Shown here in pieces: positions 11,595-24,611 of a DNA stretch of 64,000 bases. The DNA is taken from the NCBI GenBank assembly GCA_003956705.1, contig QZCP01000161.1, positions 1-64,000 of the forward strand. The letters are read 5' to 3'. The stretch is from Brevipalpus yothersi (Eukaryota > Arthropoda > Arachnida > Trombidiformes > Tenuipalpidae). Numbering within the stretch: position 1 is the first letter of the stretch; every line of letters starts with the position of its first letter. The notes beneath the pieces were generated by a model. The model was not told the DNA's origin. It did not search any database and saw only the letters and a list, made by a program, of their open reading frames with translations. Both the position numbers and the translations under genes were made by a program.

Positions 11595-12722
11595 CTCAGA
11601 CGAAGAGAACCTAACTTCCAACAATTTCTCGAGTAGCCGCAAAATAAAATATTCTGATCCAAAAATAAAAAATCAGTCTGAATAATAACAGTCAATATTG
11701 ATCAAATGCCAGGGTAAGCAAATGGACTCAAAGGGCCTGTGTAGTGATGGAAAAAATATTTCTCTGTTTTTCTTATTAGCACTTTGAGACCTATTAAAAT
11801 CTACCAAGAAATTCACAGAATAAGTTGAAAAAAACCAAGATTTTAGGGATCTAACAGAATCTATCATCGACTTACAGCAATCATTCTGCCTTTCAACCAG
11901 GATAATAATTTCATTTTCTGGGATAATTAAAAAATTTACGCGGGCAAATCTTTTCAAAAACTATCACTTACAGCAATCATTCAACCAGGATTATAGTTCC
12001 ATTTTCAGAGATAATATAAACGCTGACGCTGGGAAAAGTTTCCTGGAACTATTTGGTCGATCAATATGTAATCTTTCATCATTTGATCAACTCTTGATAA
12101 TAGGTTGACTCATTATCAATCATTTTTTTATTTATAAACAATGAAGTTTTCACCCACTGATGTGTAGTACCATGGTGTATTAAATCATGGGTTAGATTTT
12201 CACCCTGAGATTGAGTGGGAATATTCACCATGCTAGGGAAAACCCAGGGAAGCGTGAAACTTTTTACTCTGATTTTCATAGGGGAAATCGAAGTGTATTA
12301 CAATTTTTTCCCAGCAATTCATGGATACTCTCAATAGTGAGAATCTGGATTTGATCTAAGCAGAGATTCATCTTCTTGTTCCTTGTCTTTCTTATTTGAT
12401 CGTCCTTTCATTATCTATTTATCAATTCATGATCACATGTAAATTGGTCGAATTTTTAATGAATTTTTTGGCAATTGGTTTAACTGTAATCGTTGTTAAT
12501 TTTAGTCAGGATTGATCGCAAGAGAAGCATGCTATCGTGTTAAGTTTAGAAACATCTTCTGAAGGAATTCCAACGAAAGCTGATGTGAAAATGGAGAGTA
12601 AGAAATCTCAAACACTAATGTTGATGTTGTCATCAGCTTGAGGGATGACCTTAGAATGGAAACTCTAGTTTGTATTTTGGCACGATATCCGCTTGTGTCC
12701 TTTCTAACCCAAAAACTTCTGT
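11595..12722. other. Spacer upstream of A2
   Basis: No gene was seen. It is paralogous to 24.6-25.3 kb upstream of A5. The conserved upstream block is present twice (11880-11960 and 11970-12060). The right part is the 3' flank of A3, shared with A1 and A7. Confidence 0.55.
11880..12060 (-). promoter_or_regulatory. Duplicated upstream block of A2
   Basis: Two adjacent copies of the block described for A1 lie about 290-460 bp 5' of the A2 start. Each has a cagg-taata motif and an ACGCGGG or ACGCTGGG-like end. Confidence 0.35.
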
Positions 12723-15213
12723 TCAAACAAGTGCAATTTCAAACTTTTTCAATTTATTGAAAGTTCCTAAGTTCTCAGCTGTGACTGATTCATTGTCTTC
12801 ATTTGATGCCGGCTGAGGACTGTCTTCTTCAGATCCATTCTTGGACAAAATTCTGTAGAAGATCAGAGAGGCTAAAATAATTGAGCCACAGATCAAAGTA
12901 AGGATGAGTAACAAGTAGGATTCCTCGGTTCCATTGCCTTTCTCATCATCGAGAGGCTCATCTCTGGAAAAAGAGAGGATGAGAAACATATGAGTTGATA
13001 TCCATCATGACTCAATTACTTGAATATGGAATTTGAAACTTGGAAAAAACATTTAAATGCAATTTTTAGAGGTTCGATTGTCCATGAATAATTTGTCTGA
13101 TTTTATGTCCAAACTTCAACTTGAGGTTACTCACTCGGGGTCTGGGAGTATGAATACAGGAAATGACTGTCCAGTTTCTGGATGCTTTTTTCGTTTTCCT
13201 GGACAGTTTCCAGGACATCCTGAGGGCAGAGGTACACAGGACTGTCTGACACACATCTTCTCATCGTTCACTCCACAAGCAGACCCGTTCTGGACGAATG
13301 TTGGATCCTCTCGTAAGAATCTAGTGCTTCTCCACAAAATCAAGTACAAACAATCGTCAGAAAATGTACGAGAAAGCCTCCGTGTCTCTGGTCAAATGAA
13401 TAGAAAATTGTGTTACATATATAGCAGTTGAGAGGGGGGCCATATACAAACCATAGGTTGCATTGTAATCAAATGTCAGGTGGCTTGCATCCTTTTCATA
13501 CACACAGGACACTTTGCCACAGTGAACATCTTCTTTTTTACAGCCAAAATTATCAATTTCCCCAAATCTTGGATCACCAAAAGTGGGACCGCAACCATAC
13601 ATTCGTGAGCCATTCTGTTCATTATTCCTATAGCATTTTTCCTCTCCAATAGAGCCGTCAGTGTAAACCCAACTGCATACGTCTTTACGACTTCCACATA
13701 GACCATTGTAACAATAGCCACCTTGTGAGTAAGATTTTCCACATCCATACCCATTGGCTACCACATAGTTAGCTGGACACTTGTGTGTTTTACCGCTACA
13801 CATCTCTGGTAAGTCACATACATCCTTCGCTTTTCGACATGTGTACCTTTCCTTCTCGGTTCGAGGCTTGCAAGTCTCAATATCACAACATGGACCAGAT
13901 GAACAAATTGAGTTGTTAGTCAGCTGACACTTGTCATCACAGCACTTTTTGCATGCTTTCGAAACACATTCACATTGTTCGCCTTCTTCTAGAACACCAT
14001 TCCGACATGATGGCTTGAGAGACTTCGGTTTCTCTTTTAAACAAAAGTAACTTGTTCGCCTTCGCTTGATTAGATCTCTACTACATGGTGACCAGTCCAA
14101 TGCTATAGATTTATTTATCCGTCCTGCGTTCATTATCCATTTGGTTGATTCGGGAATTGGAATTTCTTTGCATTCGTTTTCATAATCGTGCGACATGCCG
14201 AGCGTATGCCCAACCTCGTGTGAGAAGATATTCACACGTATCATCATGTAAAATTGATCGTCATTGGGCATATAATAAACATAAATGCCAGTGCTAGGTC
14301 TGCAAATAGCATGTTGATGAGCCAATCCCACGGCTCCCAGGTGAGCTGTTGAAGAGAGAAGAGAATGAAAACCTTGTCATTTTCCATGAAATCGATAGAA
14401 ATTTTGACCAGCATCAAGACGTTGAGAATAGAATCAGGACTCACGTCTGAGATATACTCTAGGGGTTAACAAAGCAACCATAATCTGACCATCAATATCA
14501 TTAATAAAATCTTTAAATCCCTTCTCGAGAAAATGATCAATCACATCTTCTATAGGTATTGCTGGATCTTGTATTCTGAGAGGTTTCCAACCTTTGTTGA
14601 CAAAAACTATATTGAACTCGGAGAACAATTCATTGGCAAAATTAACAATATGCTGGATGGAAAAATCGATTTGTTCTAATTTCTCGAAACGAAAAACAGC
14701 TTGATCGATCGCGAATAAACATGGAATGAAAGCAGTCTGATAATCTTCAATCCCAGATTCAGCAAATGGCTGGAAGTATAGAGAGGTATTGGTTGAATCA
14801 ACTGGGTCCCCTCTTATTTGATCGATGAATTCCACAATGTCATTCTTCCCAGGAGGAAATTTCGTCACATTGTATTCTCTTGATGAGCTGTTCCCAAGAG
14901 GTTCTATCTCAAAGTAGTCAGTGGTGTTCATGAAGTTACCTCTAACAGCTCCACCACAAAAAGCAAATGAGCCCATAATCCAATCTGAGCCATTGTAGTC
15001 TTTTCTCAACATAAAACAATCACAGTTATGTGTGATCAGAAGACGACAAAATGGCGCTTCTCGAAGAGGAATGATAAAAATTTCGTCCTGAAAATGAATC
15101 TCGAGTATTGGCAGTGTATCTCCTTCCTTGGTGTTCCAATTGACCTTAGGTCGATCGTCCAAATAAACAGCTGAAATATAAATCATTACAAAAAGAATCG
15201 AAACTGATCGCAT
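12723..15213 (-). CDS. ADAM-like membrane metalloprotease A3
   Basis: Exons 15213-14445, 14345-13452, 13387-13135 and 12963-12723 give 718 residues. HEVGHTLGMSHD (299-310) matches the ADAM zinc signature including the trailing Asp, so activity is expected. The disintegrin loop is CRKAKDVCDLPEMC. The second half of exon 1 (IDQIRGDPVD, PLRIQDPA) is shared with A4 rather than A1. The TM exon is type 1, but the ancestral stop (TGA in A7) is TTA here at 12768-12770. The tail is thus extended by 15 residues through the old poly(A) signal to TGA at 12723-12725. N-glycosylation sequons are frequent in the prodomain. Confidence 0.9.
12753..12758 (-). terminator. Poly(A) hexamer now inside the A3 reading frame
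   Basis: AATAAA on the minus strand, homologous to those after the A1 and A7 stops. Loss of the A3 stop places it upstream of the new stop codon by 27 nt. Confidence 0.5.
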
Positions 15214-16200
15214 TTCAAACAAAAGAGAATACTCGTGAAACTCCACCACTTGCTTGATAATTATAATTATTATAATTATCTAGCCTGTTGGAAGAAATTC
15301 TGATTCAAATTTTCTGGGATGAAAGAATCAGTATGGTGAATGAGGGCCAATGATGATCACATTTCAGGGGGAGGAAAACGAATACATCCAGAAGTAGAGT
15401 ATACAGGTGGGAAAAATATTCACTGTTCCTCTTCAACTACACTCTGTGATCGAAACTTATCTCATTGCACAAATCAAACTCCACCAGATAAGATGAGGAA
15501 TCAATTGAAAAAGATATGAGTTCCACACTTCTGATCATTATCAAAACAATCATCCATTCCGAGTTGTCATTCTGTTATCTAGCCAGGATTATATTATCGA
15601 GCACAAGATAATATAAAAACTGGAGCGGGAAAAATTTCAAAAAACTCTCTGGTGGATTATTATGTGATCTTTTCTTATTCAATCTGAGTGTCAAATCAAG
15701 GCTCAGATTCTCTCTCTGAAAGTAGATGAGGCTATCCATGATTCAGAACAGAAAATTCTCGGTTTTGGCTCTGGCTCATTTTCACCGTAACACTGGAAAG
15801 ATTGAAAATTGTTCTTCATAACCTATGCATGTCTCAACGGTATGCATGTGAATTTGGATCTTTTCATCTACTGGGCAAGATGTTCCTCTTCATGAAGAAA
15901 TTGAAACGATGGAAATCAATCATATTCATCACAAAGGACGAGGGCTATAGGGCGAAAATATATGATAAGTAGAAAAAATCAGCCGGTATGGAATAATATG
16001 GAGACCTCAGATAGAGCCCAAATATCTGGATCGAGCCCACGGTTCATTTTTTGGACTTTTTAGATGAGAAAAAATCTTCTCGAATATAAAGGGTATTTTA
16101 GAGTGATAGGACAGATTTAAAACGCTTATATCTCAAGAATCCTTCGAGAAATTCTGAAAACTTTTCCAATACCCTACGAAAATCGTTGCTGATTCAAGCC
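15214..16200. other. Spacer upstream of A3
   Basis: No gene was seen. The first 400 bp match the flanks of A1 and A4, with the conserved block at about 15550-15650. The remainder is unassigned AT-rich sequence. Confidence 0.55.
15550..15650 (-). promoter_or_regulatory. Conserved upstream block of A3
   Basis: Same block and spacing as for A1, with gataatataaaaactggagcggg about 390-420 bp from the start codon. Confidence 0.4.
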
Positions 16201-16457
16201 AGGATTGATCAGAAGAGAATTATACTATTGTGTTCAGTTTAGAAACTCTCCTCAAGGTATTCCACACAAGCTGACATGGAAATCGAGAGGGAGAATCCCT
16301 ACGACTAATGTTGATGCTGTCATCGGCTTGAGGGGCAATCTTTGAAAGCAAACTCTTGATTAGACTCTGACTAGAGCTCTGCTCATGTCCCTCCTAACTC
16401 GAAAACTTCTGTTCAAACAGGAGCAATGTCAAACTTTTCTGATCTATTGAAAGTTCC

Positions 16458-16653
16458 TCAGCTCGCAGGTGTGACTGATACTTTGCCTTTATCTGATGTG
16501 GTTCGATGACTATCCTTTGCAGATCCCCTCTTAGACAAAATCTTTTAGAAGATCAGAGAGGCTAAAATAATTGAACCACAGATCAAAGTAAGGATGATTA
16601 ACAATTTGGATTTCTCGGTTCCATTGCCTTTCTTATCATCAGGAGTTTCATCT
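16458..16653 (-). pseudogene. Orphan type-1 transmembrane exon
   Basis: This is a complete homologue of the type-1 exon 4 (as in A1, A3, A7), with acceptor TTTCTAG before AGATGAAACTCC, matching phase and the usual terminal TGA at 16458-16460. It has an in-frame TAA at 16545-16547 directly after the TM helix. About 280 bp of intron-3-like sequence to its right (to about 16940) and 3' flank to its left are also conserved with A7 (29.3-29.8 kb). It lies downstream of A4, which now uses a different exon 4 at 17.5-17.7 kb. It is either a relic of replacement or an alternative last exon that would yield a tailless protein. Confidence 0.75.
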
Positions 16654-16939
16654 CTAGAAAAAGAGAGAAGGAAAGGGAGGAAGAGAGAGAGAGAGAGAGA
16701 CAGATGGGTCGATGTTCATCATAAGGTATAAAACTCAAGAAAATTCCAGCAACTGATGAATGAGAAATTAATTATGTTCTATTTTACAGTTAATTTGAAT
16801 GTGGATTAGAATTTAAGGCTCGCAAATAAAAGCAGAGTCCCCAAATCCACTTGATCATAATTGCTGTTCTAAAACACTATTGTCATGGTAAATTTTTTCA
16901 TCCCGTCAATCACTCGAATATGGAACTTGAGACTTGGAC

Positions 16940-17475
16940 AAGAACAATCTCAAGATTCTGTTCATATTTGGATTGATTATTTGGATGTGCGACCTCTTCA
17001 GCTATTGAGAAGAATTACTTGGAATTTGTCGAAGTTAATGCAGACTGCTTGTAGATTATGTATTATAACTTAATCGCAGTTGATAAGCAGGGCTCATCTA
17101 TCAAAGTATACCAGTCAAACCTCATAAAACCTGGAAAATATTGTAGGCCGAGATTTTCTCAACAGTGGTAAACATATTAATATGTACGAAAAGTTTGGAA
17201 TTTCGGAGATTTTGAGTCTTGATCTTTCAAGATTCTATTTTTGGCATTTGTTGGAGAAGTTTGCGGGAAAAGTGAAGTATCATAGATGAAAAGATCTCTC
17301 TATCATGAAAAGGTTCTAGAAACAGGTAATTAGATTATATGATCACATCAGAAATTCGACTATCAGTTCATAATAGAATCAAGAGTGGAAAAGACTGGCA
17401 AAATTACAGAATCGTAGATGGTCTTCAGCAGTTTGACCTACAAACTTCTAACAGAATTTGATGTTCCCACTCTCT
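16940..17475. other. Spacer between orphan exon and A4
   Basis: No gene was seen. From about 17050 it resembles 32.3-32.6 kb (beyond the A8 stop) and 35.8-36.1 kb (upstream of A8), so it travelled with the type-3 TM exon. Confidence 0.55.
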
Positions 17476-20143
17476 TTAATTCTTGTCAACCGATTTAACT
17501 TGGATTAAAGAATCTTCTGGTGCCTCTTGGTTCTGGGATGCTGAGCTTTCTGATGTGGGTTGAGCATTGTTTTCAATTTTTCCTTTCATCGGCCATCTTT
17601 TGAAAAGAATCAAAGAAGCCACAACAATTAGACACAAGATTGAGAAGATTAATAATAACCAAAGTAAACTCGATTCTTCAGGTCCAATTTTCTCATGATC
17701 GGGTTTGTCTCTGTGAAGAGAGGAAGAAGAATGGATGAATTGTCATCATTGAATATCTGATGATCCGTGGAATTCGAGTAGCTAGCAGATGAGGAGGATT
17801 GGAAGCTGATAGATGAATGCCTGATTCGGTTCTGTAATGCAAATAACTGAAAAGGTTGTCATATTTTCACAAAAGAAATTTTCATGATATCGATATGCTC
17901 ATATAACTGTTATTCGGTGACATTAGTTTCATGATAGATCTTCTCCAAAGAATCAGTCACTCTGATAGCAAGTGTGAGAATTAGAAAATCTTTGCCTTTG
18001 ATTGCCTTCCTGCTTGACTCCGAATTATAAATTCTTGATTTTGGAAGAACTTTCAAAATAACTTACACAGGGTCTGGAAGTATGAATACAGGAAAGTACT
18101 CTCCAGTCTCTGGATGAGCTCTCTGTTCTCCTGAACAGTTTTCGGGACAACCTGTGGGCAAAGGAACACAGGCCTGTCTCAGGCACATTTTCTCATCATT
18201 AGCTCCACAAGCAGATCCGTTCTGGACGAATGTTGGATCTTCTCGTAGGAATCTGGTGCTCTCTCCCACATAAAAGTACAAACAATTCTCAACGGGATAA
18301 TAACCTATTCTGTATGCCTCTGTTTAGATGAACGATAATTGGTGTTATAGATACCAGTTGAAAAGTCAGGATAGAACATACCCAAGGTTGCATTGGAATC
18401 ATAGGTATGGAGGCTTTCGTTACGCATATAAACACAAGATACTTTTCCACAGTGAATGTTTTCTTTTTTGCAGCCAAAATTTAAAATTTCCCACAATTCT
18501 GGATCATGAAGAGTGGGGCCACAACCATATATGTAACCACCTTTTTCATTATTCTCATAGCATTTTCCCTCTCCAATTGAGCCACCAATGTAAGCCCAAC
18601 TACATACATCTTGACGGCTTCCACATAGACCATTGTAACAGTAGCCACCTTGTGAGTAAGATTTTCCACATCCATACCCATTGGCTACCACATAATTAGC
18701 TGGACATTCGTGTGATGTACCGTTACACATTTCGGGTAAGTCACATACATCCTTTGCTTTTCGACATGTGTACGTGTCGTTCTCTAGTCGAGGCTTGCAA
18801 GTTTTCATATCACAACAAGGACCAGAGAAACACACGGAATTTTTGGTCAGTTGACACTTGTCATCACAGCATTTTCTGCATGCTTTCGAAACGCATTCAC
18901 ACTGTTCGCCTTCTTCTAGAACACCATTTCGACAGGATTGCTTCGGAGGTTTGGGTGTTTCTTTCAGGCAGAAGTAACTTGATCGCCTTCGCTTGATGAC
19001 ATCTCTACTACATGGAGACCAGTCCAATGTTTTGCGCTCATCTAAACCTTGGTCCATAACCCATTGGGTTGAATTGGGAATAGGAAGTTCCTTGCATTCA
19101 TTTTCATAATCGTGTCCCATGCCAAGACTATGTCCAATCTCGTGTATGAAGACCTTGTTGCGGAGCATCTTGTAATTTTTCTCATCTGTGCGGACATAAT
19201 AAACATACATGCTAGTGCTGGGTCTGCAGATAGAATGTGCAGAAGCTAATCCAATTAAACCCCCATCTGTTGAAGAGAAGAGAGAATAAAATCATTATCA
19301 TGAATCTTGTTTTCCATGGAACCGATAAAAATTTTGAGCACCATTCAGACGTTTAGAATAGAATCAGGACTCACATCTATTATATTCATTAGGGGTTAAC
19401 AAAGTAACCACAATCTGACCGCTAATATCATTTATATAATCTCTATATCCATCCGTGAAAAAATAGTCAATCACGTCTTCTATTGATTTTGCAGGATCTT
19501 GTATACTGAGAGGTTTCCAGCCTCTGTTGACCACAACTATATTTAACTCGGAGAGCAAATCATTGGCACCATTAACAATATCTTGGATAGAAGAATCGAT
19601 TTCCTCTAATTTCTCGAAACTAAAAATTGCTTGGTCAATAACAAATAAACATGGAATGAAAGCAGTCTGATAATCTTCAATCCCAGATTCAGCGAAAGGT
19701 GGGAAGTATAGAGAGGTATTGGTGGGATCAACTGGATCAACTCTTATCTGATCGATGAATTTCACAGTGTGATTTTTTCCAGGGGGAAATTTTGTCACAT
19801 TGTATTCTCTTGATAAGCTGTTCCCAAGAGGTTTTATCTCAAAGTAATCAGTGTTGTTCATGAAGTTACCTCTAACAGCTCCACTGCAGTAAGCAAATGA
19901 GCCCATTATCCAATTTGAGTCATCGAAGTCTTTTCTCAACATGAAACAGTCACAGTTATGTGTGATCACAAGACGACAGAATGGCGCTTCTCGGAGAGGA
20001 ATGGAAAAAATTTCATCCTGGAAGTGAATTTCAAGAATTGGTAATGTATCTCCTTCCTTGGTGTTCCAATTGACCTTAGGTCGATCGTCCGAATGAACAG
20101 CTGAAATATGAACCATAACAAAAATAATCGAAACTGATCGCAT
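17476..20143 (-). CDS. ADAM-like membrane metalloprotease A4
   Basis: Exons 20143-19375, 19266-18382, 18319-18067 and 17710-17476 give 713 residues. HEIGHSLGMGHD (298-309) is a canonical zinc site. The disintegrin region is nearly identical in DNA to A1 and A5. Exon 1 is closest to A3. Exon 4 is type 3 (LLWLLLIFSILCLIVVASLI, Ser/Gln-rich tail), shared with A8, and no ATG precedes it in frame, so it is easily missed. Exon 3 ends CCTGT rather than CCNGA, changing Glu to Val at the junction. The upstream region, including the block at 20.5 kb, matches A1. It is predicted to be an active membrane protease. Confidence 0.9.
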
Positions 20144-21534
20144 TTCAGACGAAGGGAATACTCGTGAAACTCCACCACTTGCTTCGTAAAACAATTATCT
20201 GGCCTGTTGAGAAAAATTCCGATCCAAATATCCTGGGTTCAAAAAATCAGACCAATGAATAAGAGTCAATAATGATCATATTTCATGATGAGAAAAGCAA
20301 ATAGATCCAGAAGTAGTGTATACAGATGGGAAAAATGTTCACTGTTCCTCTTCAACAACACTATGTGATCAGAACAATTTGGAACTCATCTCCCTGAACC
20401 AATCAAGCTCCCCCAGATGAGATATGGAATCAATTGAAAAAGATATGAGTTCCCCACTCTTGATCATTATCAAAACAATCGTCCATTCTGAATTGTCATT
20501 CTCTTTTTCAACCAGGATAATATTATTGAGCCCAAGATAATATGAAAATTGAGGCGGGAAAATTTTCAAAAAACTTTTTGGTGGATTATTTTGTGATCTT
20601 TTTTGGACGATCTGAGTGTCAAATCATGGCTCTGATTTTCTCTCTGACATCGATCAGAGATATCAACGATTCTGAAGAAAGGCAAAAAACGTCCCGGGTT
20701 CGGCTTTTACGTTCATTTTCATCATGAAAATTTTTTCGCATGATCTATGGATACCTCAATGGTATGCATCTGAGTTTGGTTCCAGGTAGAGAGCATTCCA
20801 TATACTGGTTGATTGTTCCTCTCATCTAATTATTCAATTATTCATTCATCTTATTTATTTCCAGTATCGTAGGGAGAAGCTTCCCTAATCGTTCCTCAGA
20901 CCCTCATCTGATGCCATCCTCAGTATAGGTCATGATCTTTTATCATCAAATAAAATGATGAAATCAATGATGATAATCAGGTAAAATGCTCCTATCTAGG
21001 AAAAAATTGAAACAATGAACATCAATGATAGTGATCAAAGGGACCGAAACTATGTTGCAGTGATAGACTCTTAATAGATTATAAAAATTTCAGGCTCTTT
21101 GAGGCAAAAATAAGTGAAAAAAATGAGCTAATATGGAAGAATATGGAATCCTTGGACAGGGGTCAAGTAACTAGATCAAGCCTACTGTTTACCTTGTTGA
21201 CTTTCTCGAAGAGAAAAAATTCTTCCAAATATATACTAGAGAGTTTTTCTGAAAGCGGATAAAGTATTGCATCCGACAAGCTATAGCAGTACGCCATGAT
21301 ATCTCCTCTAATATCTCACCATCCTTCCGATAGCAGATCATTTTAGAAAAATCATCATCAGAATTCTACCCAATAGCTTGGAATAAATGATATAGTTATT
21401 TTCTTCGGTCTCAATTCGGAAATGATTCAGATAATCTAGCAAATAACAGTTTGTACCAATAGCATAGTCGAACTATGAATTTTTCAGCTTGTACAGCTTG
21501 CACCAGTAGCAAAGTCGAAGTTAGAATTTTCATT
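20144..21534. other. Spacer upstream of A4
   Basis: No gene was found. It aligns along most of its length with 6.9-8.5 kb, as part of a two-gene block duplication. Confidence 0.6.
20480..20575 (-). promoter_or_regulatory. Conserved upstream block of A4
   Basis: Contains aggataatattattgagc and gataatatgaaaattgaggc, in the same spacing from the start codon as A1. Confidence 0.4.
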
Positions 21535-21650
21535 GTTCTTCTAGTCAAAATCATGAATAACGAAGATTTTCGGAAAACTAACTTTATTCTCTACCAAGAG
21601 AAACAAATATGATTTCATTTCATCTTTCAACCAAAAAAATCGTCTCTATC
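21535..21650. repeat. Recurring 3'-flank module, copy 3
   Basis: It matches 1-125 and 8515-8640 and lies about 0.35 kb beyond the A5 stop. Confidence 0.6.
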
Positions 21651-21978
21651 TTATAATCTAATGGAAATTAACTCAGATAGAAGCTTTGAGAAATTTTTCC
21701 GTTGATCAATTCGCTGAATGCTCATCACGAATCGATTCTCGAAGGCTCATGGGCTATGTTCTGATTCTTCGATTGGTTAACCAAGCTCACCAATTATAAT
21801 CTGTAGTAATATACTGTAACAAATCACTTTTCATCAGGTTTGGGAGGAAAAGCCTGAGGAATTTGAGTAAATCTCGATTCGGAATTTCGCTCTAGTCTCG
21901 AGCTCTCACATGGATTGAAGTTTTACTCCGATCATTATCCACCGATATTTATTCAAATATAAGCACCTCGTGATTTTT

Positions 21979-24611
21979 CTATTCTTGTGCTGGTGGGCTT
22001 TCCGGTTGAGATGGAGCATCAGTTTCCTCTGGTCTTTGCTCAGATAATCTTTTGTAGAAAATCAAAGAGCCCAAAACAATCAAACAAATAATGGACAAGA
22101 GGATGAGAAACCATTGTAACAAACTAGATCCTTCTGGTCCATTGCCATTCTCATCATGATGAGGTTCGTCTCTGAAAAAAAGAGATGAGTTTGTTACCAT
22201 CGTAAAGTAGAATATTATTCCCTGGGAAGTTCGGTAGCTGATAAATTAACGATTAATTGAAGTCCATGGTGTAAACTCCGATGAATTTTCTCACAGAGGC
22301 TCAAGGAAAGTTCACAAAATTGATTTGCTCATAATTGTTATGAGAAAACATTAGCATCATGGCTTTTTCGAAACATTGGTTGAATCTGATATGAATCAAA
22401 ACGCTTGAAATTGAAGTTCGCTACAATCTCCTAGAGAGGAATTTCACATCAACTATTTGACTGTCTCTCTGCTTAACTCTGAAATTCAGAGTCTGAAGAT
22501 AACTCACTCAGGCTCTGGAAGTATGAAAACAGGAAAGAGCTCTCCCGTTTCCGGATGAGCTCTCTGTTCTCCTGAACAGTTTTCTGGACATCCTGAGGGC
22601 AGAGGCACACAGGCCTGTCTCAGGCACATTTTCTTGTCATCAATTCCACAAGCAGACCCATTCTGGACGAAGGTTGGATCCTCTCTTAGAAATCTAATGC
22701 TTACTCCCAAATACAAGTACAAACAGTCAGATAGGTCAGAGAAATAGGGTCTTATCCTACCTGCCCCTGGGTAAATGGATCGAGAATATGGGTTATAGAT
22801 ATCAGTTGATAAGTGAATTGGATACATACAATAGGTTGCCATAAAATCTTCCGTAAGGAGGCTATCATTTGACCAAGACACACAGGACACTTTTCCACAG
22901 GAAATGTCTTCTTTTTTGCACCCAAAAGAATCAATTTTCCCGAATCTTGGATCACCAAAAGCGGGACCGCAACCAAGCCCATCCTCACCATTTTTTTCAT
23001 TATTCTTATAGCATTTTTCCTCTCCAATAGTGCCACCAGTGTAAACCCAACTACATACATCTTGACGGCTTCCACATAGACCATTGTAACAGTAGCCACC
23101 TTGTGAGTAAGATTCCCCACATCCATACCCATTTGCTACCACATAATTAGCTGGACATTTGTGTGATGTACCGTTACACATTTCTGGTAAGTCACATACA
23201 TCCTTTGCTTTTCGACATGTGTACGTGTCGTTCGCTAGTCGAGGCTTGCAAGTTTTCATATCACAACATGGACCAGAGAAACACACGGAATTTTTGGTCA
23301 GTTGACACTTGTCATCACAGCATTTTCTGCATGCTTTCGAAACGCATTCACACTGTTCGCCTTTTTCTAGAACACCATTTCCACAGGATGGCTTGGGAGG
23401 CTTTGGTTTCCTTTTCAAGCAGAAGTAACTTGATCGTCTTTTTTTGATGATGTCTTTACTACAAGGTGACCACTCTAACGTGCCCTCTCTATATGGTATA
23501 GCGCCTTCCATAATCCAAATTTTTCCACTATGATTTAGGCTCTGGCATTCCGTATCATCTATATGACTCATACCCAGAGTATGTCCAATCTCATGCGCGA
23601 AGGTGATGAATTGTGTTCTCCAGTAATATTTCTCAGTTTTGAGAGCATATGACACGTAAATACCAAGGCTAGGATCACAAATAGAATACGTGTAAGCTAA
23701 GCCACGAGTTGCTCCTCCATCATCTATATTTTACAAGAGAAAAGGATAGAATCAATATTTCATGCTCAATTCATTCAGTATGATTATTTTAAGAATTTTT
23801 AACAAAATATCAGTGTCATATTATGGGCAAAGTAAGGTTCACCTTTTTTGATACTCTTAGGGGTAAACAGAATGACCAAAATTTGACCCTTAATATCAGT
23901 TATAAAGTTTCTAAAATCTTGAGCGATAAAATCGTTAGCCGTTCTATTGATGGCCTCATTTGTATTTTCGATTTTAGTTGTCTTCCAACCTTTGTATACA
24001 ACCACTATATTGAATTCTGAGAACAATTTATTGGCTTCATTTATCATATTTTGTAGATAAATATCCATCTGATCAGATCTCACTTCTTCGAAAGTGTCCA
24101 CATCGACCACGAATAGGCATGGAATGTATGCAGTCTGATACTCTTCCAGTCCAGATTCAGCAAATGGATGAAAATAAAGAGAATCATCGGTCGGCTCATA
24201 TGTGTTACCCCTTATATTATCGAAAATTTGATTGGGGAGCTCTATTCCAGGAGGAAATTTAGTCACGTTGTATGCTCTTGATTTTCCATTTCCAAGAGGT
24301 TCTATCTCAAAGTAATCAGTGAGGTCCATGAAATTTCCCCTAACAGCTCCACTGCAGTAAGCAAATGAGCCCATAATCCAATTTGAGCCATCGAAGTCTT
24401 TTCTCAACATAAAACAATCACAATTATTTGTGATCACCAGACGACAGAAAGGTGCTTCTCGAAGAGGAATGGAAAAAAATTCATCCTGGAAGTGAATTTC
24501 GAGAATTGGTAATGTATCTCCTTCCTTGGTGTTCCAATTAACTTCAGATCGGTCAGCCAAATAAACATTGGAGATGTAAACAAGAATGAACAATACCAAA
24601 ACTGACCGCAT
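21979..24611 (-). CDS. ADAM-like membrane metalloprotease A5
   Basis: Exons 24611-23843, 23723-22830, 22766-22508 and 22171-21979 give 704 residues. The zinc site HEIGHTLGMSH spans 300-310 and the Met-turn is in KIWIM. The disintegrin loop is CRKAKDVCDLPEMC. The TM exon is type 2 with a tail ending PESPPAQE, almost identical to A2. Intron 2 (22767-22829) is 63 nt without stops, as in A2. Exon 3 is 6 nt longer than usual. Upstream and downstream flanks also match A2, so the two genes come from one block duplication with an offset of about 13 kb. Predicted active, membrane-anchored. Confidence 0.92.

Noticed and set aside
16885..17073. 62-codon plus-strand ORF
   Set aside because: It lies in intron-like and spacer sequence next to the orphan TM exon, with no family resemblance.
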